Positions 6,379 to 8,673 of a stretch of DNA of 8,673 nt are shown piece after piece (positions within the stretch are counted from its first letter, which is position 1; every line of letters starts with the position of its first letter). The notes below the pieces were generated by a model. It was not told the origin of the DNA, did no database searches, and worked only from the letters and a program-made list of their open reading frames with translations. The stretch lies in contig JAUWXJ010000095.1 in NCBI GenBank assembly GCA_030616425.1, positions 1-8,673 on the forward strand. Reading direction: 5' to 3'. The translations under genes and the position numbers were made by a program. Source of the DNA: Desulfobacterales bacterium. GTDB lineage: Bacteria; Desulfobacterota; Desulfobacteria; Desulfobacterales; C00003060.

Positions 6379-6969
6379 GTGTACCGATTTTACAGCCACA
6401 AGCTGGAAAAAACAGTCATAATGCTCATGGCAGGTGAGTATTTTGCTACTCAAAATGGTGAGGTACTTTACACGGTTGTTGGTTCCTGTATCGCCAGCTG
6501 CATCTATGACAAGGAAAGGAAAATGGCCGGGATGAACCATTTTTTGCTTCCTGGAGTGGTACATCCTAATGAAATGACGTTTTCGGAGATCGGCCGATAT
6601 GGCATGTTTGCCATGGAGCTGTTGATCGGTGAACTTATCAAGTTAGGAGCACGGAGAAATGGGCTTCAGGCCAAGTTGTTTGGAGGGGGTAATGTATTAC
6701 AATTTAGAGGGGATGACGGTGATATAACCGGATCCAATATTCGTTTTGCAAAAAGATTTTTGGAACTGGAAGGTATCCCTACAGTGAATGAGGATCTGGG
6801 AGGGAACATCGGCAGAAAGATCTTGTTTTTTAGTGATACTGATCGAGTCCTCTTGAAACGGTTTGACATAAGAAAAGAGCGACGGTTCATTAAAATGGAA
6901 GAGGCGTACAAAATTAGAGTTTTCCAAAAACGACCGGAAAAGTCACCGGTGATGCTGTTTAAAAAATGA
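6379..6969 (+). CDS. cheD: CheD, chemoreceptor glutamine deamidase
   Basis: A 196-residue cytoplasmic protein of the CheD family, which converts specific receptor glutamines to glutamates and in some bacteria modulates receptors together with CheC. The likely catalytic residues are present: Cys37 in TVVGSC (32-37) and His54 in GMNHFLLPG (51-59). Their spacing equals that of Cys27 and His44 in Thermotoga CheD. Other family blocks are AKLFGGGNVL (98-107), TGSNIRFA (117-124) and EDLGGNIGRKI (138-148). The GTG at 6379 is the earliest possible start, because the in-frame cheR stop lies just before it. The residues ahead of the first Met (15), YSHKLEKTVI, still resemble proteobacterial CheD N-termini, so GTG is preferred over ATG at 6421. 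The last bases overlap cheB as ATGA. No CheC is encoded in the window. Confidence 0.93.
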   Translation: MYRFYSHKLEKTVIMLMAGEYFATQNGEVLYTVVGSCIASCIYDKERKMAGMNHFLLPGVVHPNEMTFSEIGRYGMFAMELLIGELIKLGARRNGLQAKLFGGGNVLQFRGDDGDITGSNIRFAKRFLELEGIPTVNEDLGGNIGRKILFFSDTDRVLLKRFDIRKERRFIKMEEAYKIRVFQKRPEKSPVMLFKK

Positions 6970-8000
6970 AACCAATCCGCGTGCTCATTGTTGACGATTC
7001 GCCTACCGTGCAATCGGTGTTGACGAGCCTCCTCTCGGAAAGCGCTGATATTGAGGTAGTGGGAACCGCTTCGGATGCCTTTGAGGCAAAGGATTTAGTG
7101 ATAAAAACAGAGCCTGATGTGATCACCTTGGACGTTGAGATGCCTCGAATGGATGGGATCACTTTTTTAAAACGCCTTATGAGCTTTCGTCCTGTCCCAG
7201 TGATCATGATCAGTTCATACACCCGCGAAAACAGCCTCCGTACCCTGGAAGCCCTGGATGCTGGGGCTATTGATTTTGTTGCCAAACCTACCGGGGATGT
7301 CGAGATCGGTCTTCCGAAATTGAAACATGAGATTACCACTAAGATAAGGGCGGCAGCACAGGCCAGGATTAAACCCTCTGTCCTGTTTGGCAAACCCGAA
7401 CAACCTGTACCTACGGCGCAAATTAGGCCCTCGGACAAGATCATTGCCGTCGGGGCCTCAACTGGTGGCACTCGCGCTATACAGAGACTGCTGGGGTCCA
7501 TGCCTTCGAATGTAAATGGAATTATCATAGTTCAGCACATGCCACCTCGCTTTACGGAGGTCTTTGCCCGGCAGTTGGACAAATTGTTCCCCGTGGATGT
7601 TAAGGAGGCCGAGGACATGGATCGCCTGGATCCAGGGAAGGTGTTGGTGGCCCCCGGTGGGAGGCACCTTCAGGTGGCCAAGGACTATAACGGATATTTC
7701 GTCCGGCTTCAAGACGGCCGACCGGTCAAATACCAGCGGCCTTCGATAGATGTCTTGTTCCACTCGGTTGCAAAGACTGGAGGTCGCAACGCTATAGGCA
7801 TACTCCTGACAGGAATGGGAAATGACGGGACCGATGGCTTGCTGGCTATGAAGCGAGCTGGGGCTTTTACCATTGCGCAGGATGAAGCCACCTCGGTGGT
7901 GTTTGGCATGCCCGGGTCGGCTATCGAACATGGTGCGGTTGAAGTCGTGGCAGCGCTGGATGAAATAGCAGGTATTGTGCTTTCGAAGCTCGAATCGTGA
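6966..8000 (+). CDS. cheB: CheB, receptor methylesterase/deamidase with receiver domain
   Basis: A 344-residue response regulator enzyme that removes methyl groups from receptors, and in many species deamidates glutamines, when phosphorylated by CheA. The receiver (1-120) has acidic Asp10 and Asp11, phosphoacceptor Asp56 in LDVEMPRMDG, Ser83-Ser84 after strand 4 and Lys107 in AKP. A linker (about 121-155) leads to the esterase domain. The catalytic triad is Ser165 in GASTGG, His191 in VQHMPP and Asp287 in TGMGNDG, each one position later than I recall for E. coli (164, 190, 286). All key residues are present and the length is typical. The ATG overlaps the cheD stop by four bases, with no clear ribosome binding site, so translation is probably coupled. 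Only one base separates its stop from the next start. Confidence 0.97.
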   Translation: MKPIRVLIVDDSPTVQSVLTSLLSESADIEVVGTASDAFEAKDLVIKTEPDVITLDVEMPRMDGITFLKRLMSFRPVPVIMISSYTRENSLRTLEALDAGAIDFVAKPTGDVEIGLPKLKHEITTKIRAAAQARIKPSVLFGKPEQPVPTAQIRPSDKIIAVGASTGGTRAIQRLLGSMPSNVNGIIIVQHMPPRFTEVFARQLDKLFPVDVKEAEDMDRLDPGKVLVAPGGRHLQVAKDYNGYFVRLQDGRPVKYQRPSIDVLFHSVAKTGGRNAIGILLTGMGNDGTDGLLAMKRAGAFTIAQDEATSVVFGMPGSAIEHGAVEVVAALDEIAGIVLSKLES

Positions 8001-8001
8001 T

Positions 8002-8673
8002 ATGGCCAAGATACTCGTTATAGATGATAGTCGATTGATTGCCCACGTCGCAAAAACGATTTTGACCAAGCGCGGGCATGAAGTCATTTTAGCTCAGGAT
8101 GGCATGGCTGGCCTGGAGGCAGCGAAATCTGAACGGCCGGACATGATCCTGTTGGATTTAATCATGCCCGTCATGGATGGCTACCAGGTGTGTGAACAGT
8201 TAAAAGAGGAGGGCAGCACCAAAGAGATACCTATCATTATGCTTACGTCAAAGGCTGAGCCCGCCGACAAGGTGAAGGGCCTGGAGATGGGGGCTTTGGA
8301 CTATGTGACCAAACCCTTTGACGAAGGCGAGTTGGTGGCCCGTGTGAATACACAGTTGCAACTGAAGGAGCTTCACGAAGCCCTTCAGGAGAAAAATCGA
8401 CAGCTTCAAGAGATGGCCAACCGAGACGGACTGACGGGCCTTTACAACCACCGATATTTCCACGAGCAGTTGTCGAAGGACTTTTTGCGCGCCAGGCGAT
8501 ATCATGAGTCCTTGTCGTGCGTTTTGTTGGATATTGACTACTTTAAGAAATTTAATGATACACATGGTCATCAGACAGGTGACGTCGTATTGAGTACACT
8601 TGGACATGTAATCGAAGACTCAATCAGAGACAGTGATCTGGCAGCCCGATACGGGGGTGAAGAGTTTGCACTT
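8002..8673 (+). CDS. Receiver-GGDEF response regulator, diguanylate cyclase (3' end outside window)
   Basis: An open frame of 224 codons runs off the window edge. The receiver (1-120) has Asp8 and Asp9, phosphoacceptor Asp52 in LLDLIMPVMDG, Thr82 and Lys104 in TKPF. A charged helix (about 118-140) leads into a GGDEF domain that starts at DGLTGLYNHRYF (142-153). It has DIDYFKKFND (177-186) and the active-site variant GGEEF (218-222). RDSD (209-212), five residues before GGEEF, matches the RxxD inhibitory site, so product feedback is likely. It should make c-di-GMP from GTP when phosphorylated, in the manner of WspR or PleD. CheA is the obvious phosphodonor because the gene begins one base after cheB, but that is inferred. 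There is no clear ribosome binding site. More GGDEF sequence, and possibly further domains, lie beyond the window. Confidence 0.93.
   Translation, partial: MAKILVIDDSRLIAHVAKTILTKRGHEVILAQDGMAGLEAAKSERPDMILLDLIMPVMDGYQVCEQLKEEGSTKEIPIIMLTSKAEPADKVKGLEMGALDYVTKPFDEGELVARVNTQLQLKELHEALQEKNRQLQEMANRDGLTGLYNHRYFHEQLSKDFLRARRYHESLSCVLLDIDYFKKFNDTHGHQTGDVVLSTLGHVIEDSIRDSDLAARYGGEEFAL

Noticed and set aside
7458..8087. Long open frame on the minus strand opposite cheB
   Set aside because: It is antisense to fully conserved CheB and receiver sequence and shows no recognisable domain. It is best explained as a shadow of the sense codons, like the other minus-strand frames in the window (for example 4084-4431 and 8248-8607).
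1..8673. Operon as a plain Wsp-type surface-sensing system
   Set aside because: CheA lacks the attached receiver of WspE, CheD and a CheY are present, and the receptor has a heme-motif sensor. The resemblance is limited to the shared receiver-GGDEF output.
1..8673. Mobile element, CRISPR array, structural RNA or intrinsic terminator
   Set aside because: Coding sequence fills the window, with gaps of 18 bases or less. No direct repeat array, transposase, or GC-rich hairpin followed by a T run was seen between genes.

Overview
The window is one strand-consistent, almost gap-free chemosensory operon read left to right. It encodes the end of a CheY-type receiver, CheA, a small exported tetraheme cytochrome c, a transmembrane methyl-accepting chemotaxis protein (MCP), CheW, CheR, CheD, CheB and the beginning of a receiver-GGDEF diguanylate cyclase. 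Both ends run off the window, so the promoter and the terminator are not visible. Adjacent genes overlap by up to 32 bases or are separated by at most 18, so no gene-free stretch needs describing. I saw no tRNA, rRNA, CRISPR, insertion sequence or prophage signature.

The organism is most likely an anaerobic member of Desulfobacterota (former Deltaproteobacteria) or a close relative. This is an inference from moderate base composition, the periplasmic multiheme cytochrome of the c554-like type, an MCP with a c-type heme attachment motif in its periplasmic domain, and a CheA with an inserted pair of LGE-type repeats. No single gene proves the taxon.

Left block (1-2290): the last 41 codons of a CheY-like receiver overlap the CheA start by four bases. 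CheA has the usual Hpt, regulatory, dimerisation, kinase and CheW-like domains, plus two 24-residue repeats that resemble the c-di-GMP-binding MshEN/GspE N-terminal repeats. Middle block (2259-5071): the cytochrome gene starts inside the end of cheA, with its own good ribosome binding site, and is followed 17 bases later by the MCP. The MCP is built as TM, periplasmic sensor with CxxCH, TM, HAMP, a PAS domain with a cysteine cluster, a second HAMP, the signalling hairpin, an acidic linker and an aromatic pentapeptide tail. Right block (5071-8673): CheW, CheR, CheD, CheB and the receiver-GGDEF protein follow.

Together the genes suggest a redox- or ligand-sensing taxis pathway. The periplasmic heme of the MCP, possibly in contact with the co-encoded tetraheme cytochrome, would control CheA through CheW. 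CheR, CheB and CheD would adapt the receptor. CheA would phosphorylate the CheY and possibly also the receiver of the diguanylate cyclase, joining motility to c-di-GMP output. The domains and gene order are seen directly. The heme chemistry, the cytochrome-receptor contact and the c-di-GMP link are inferences.
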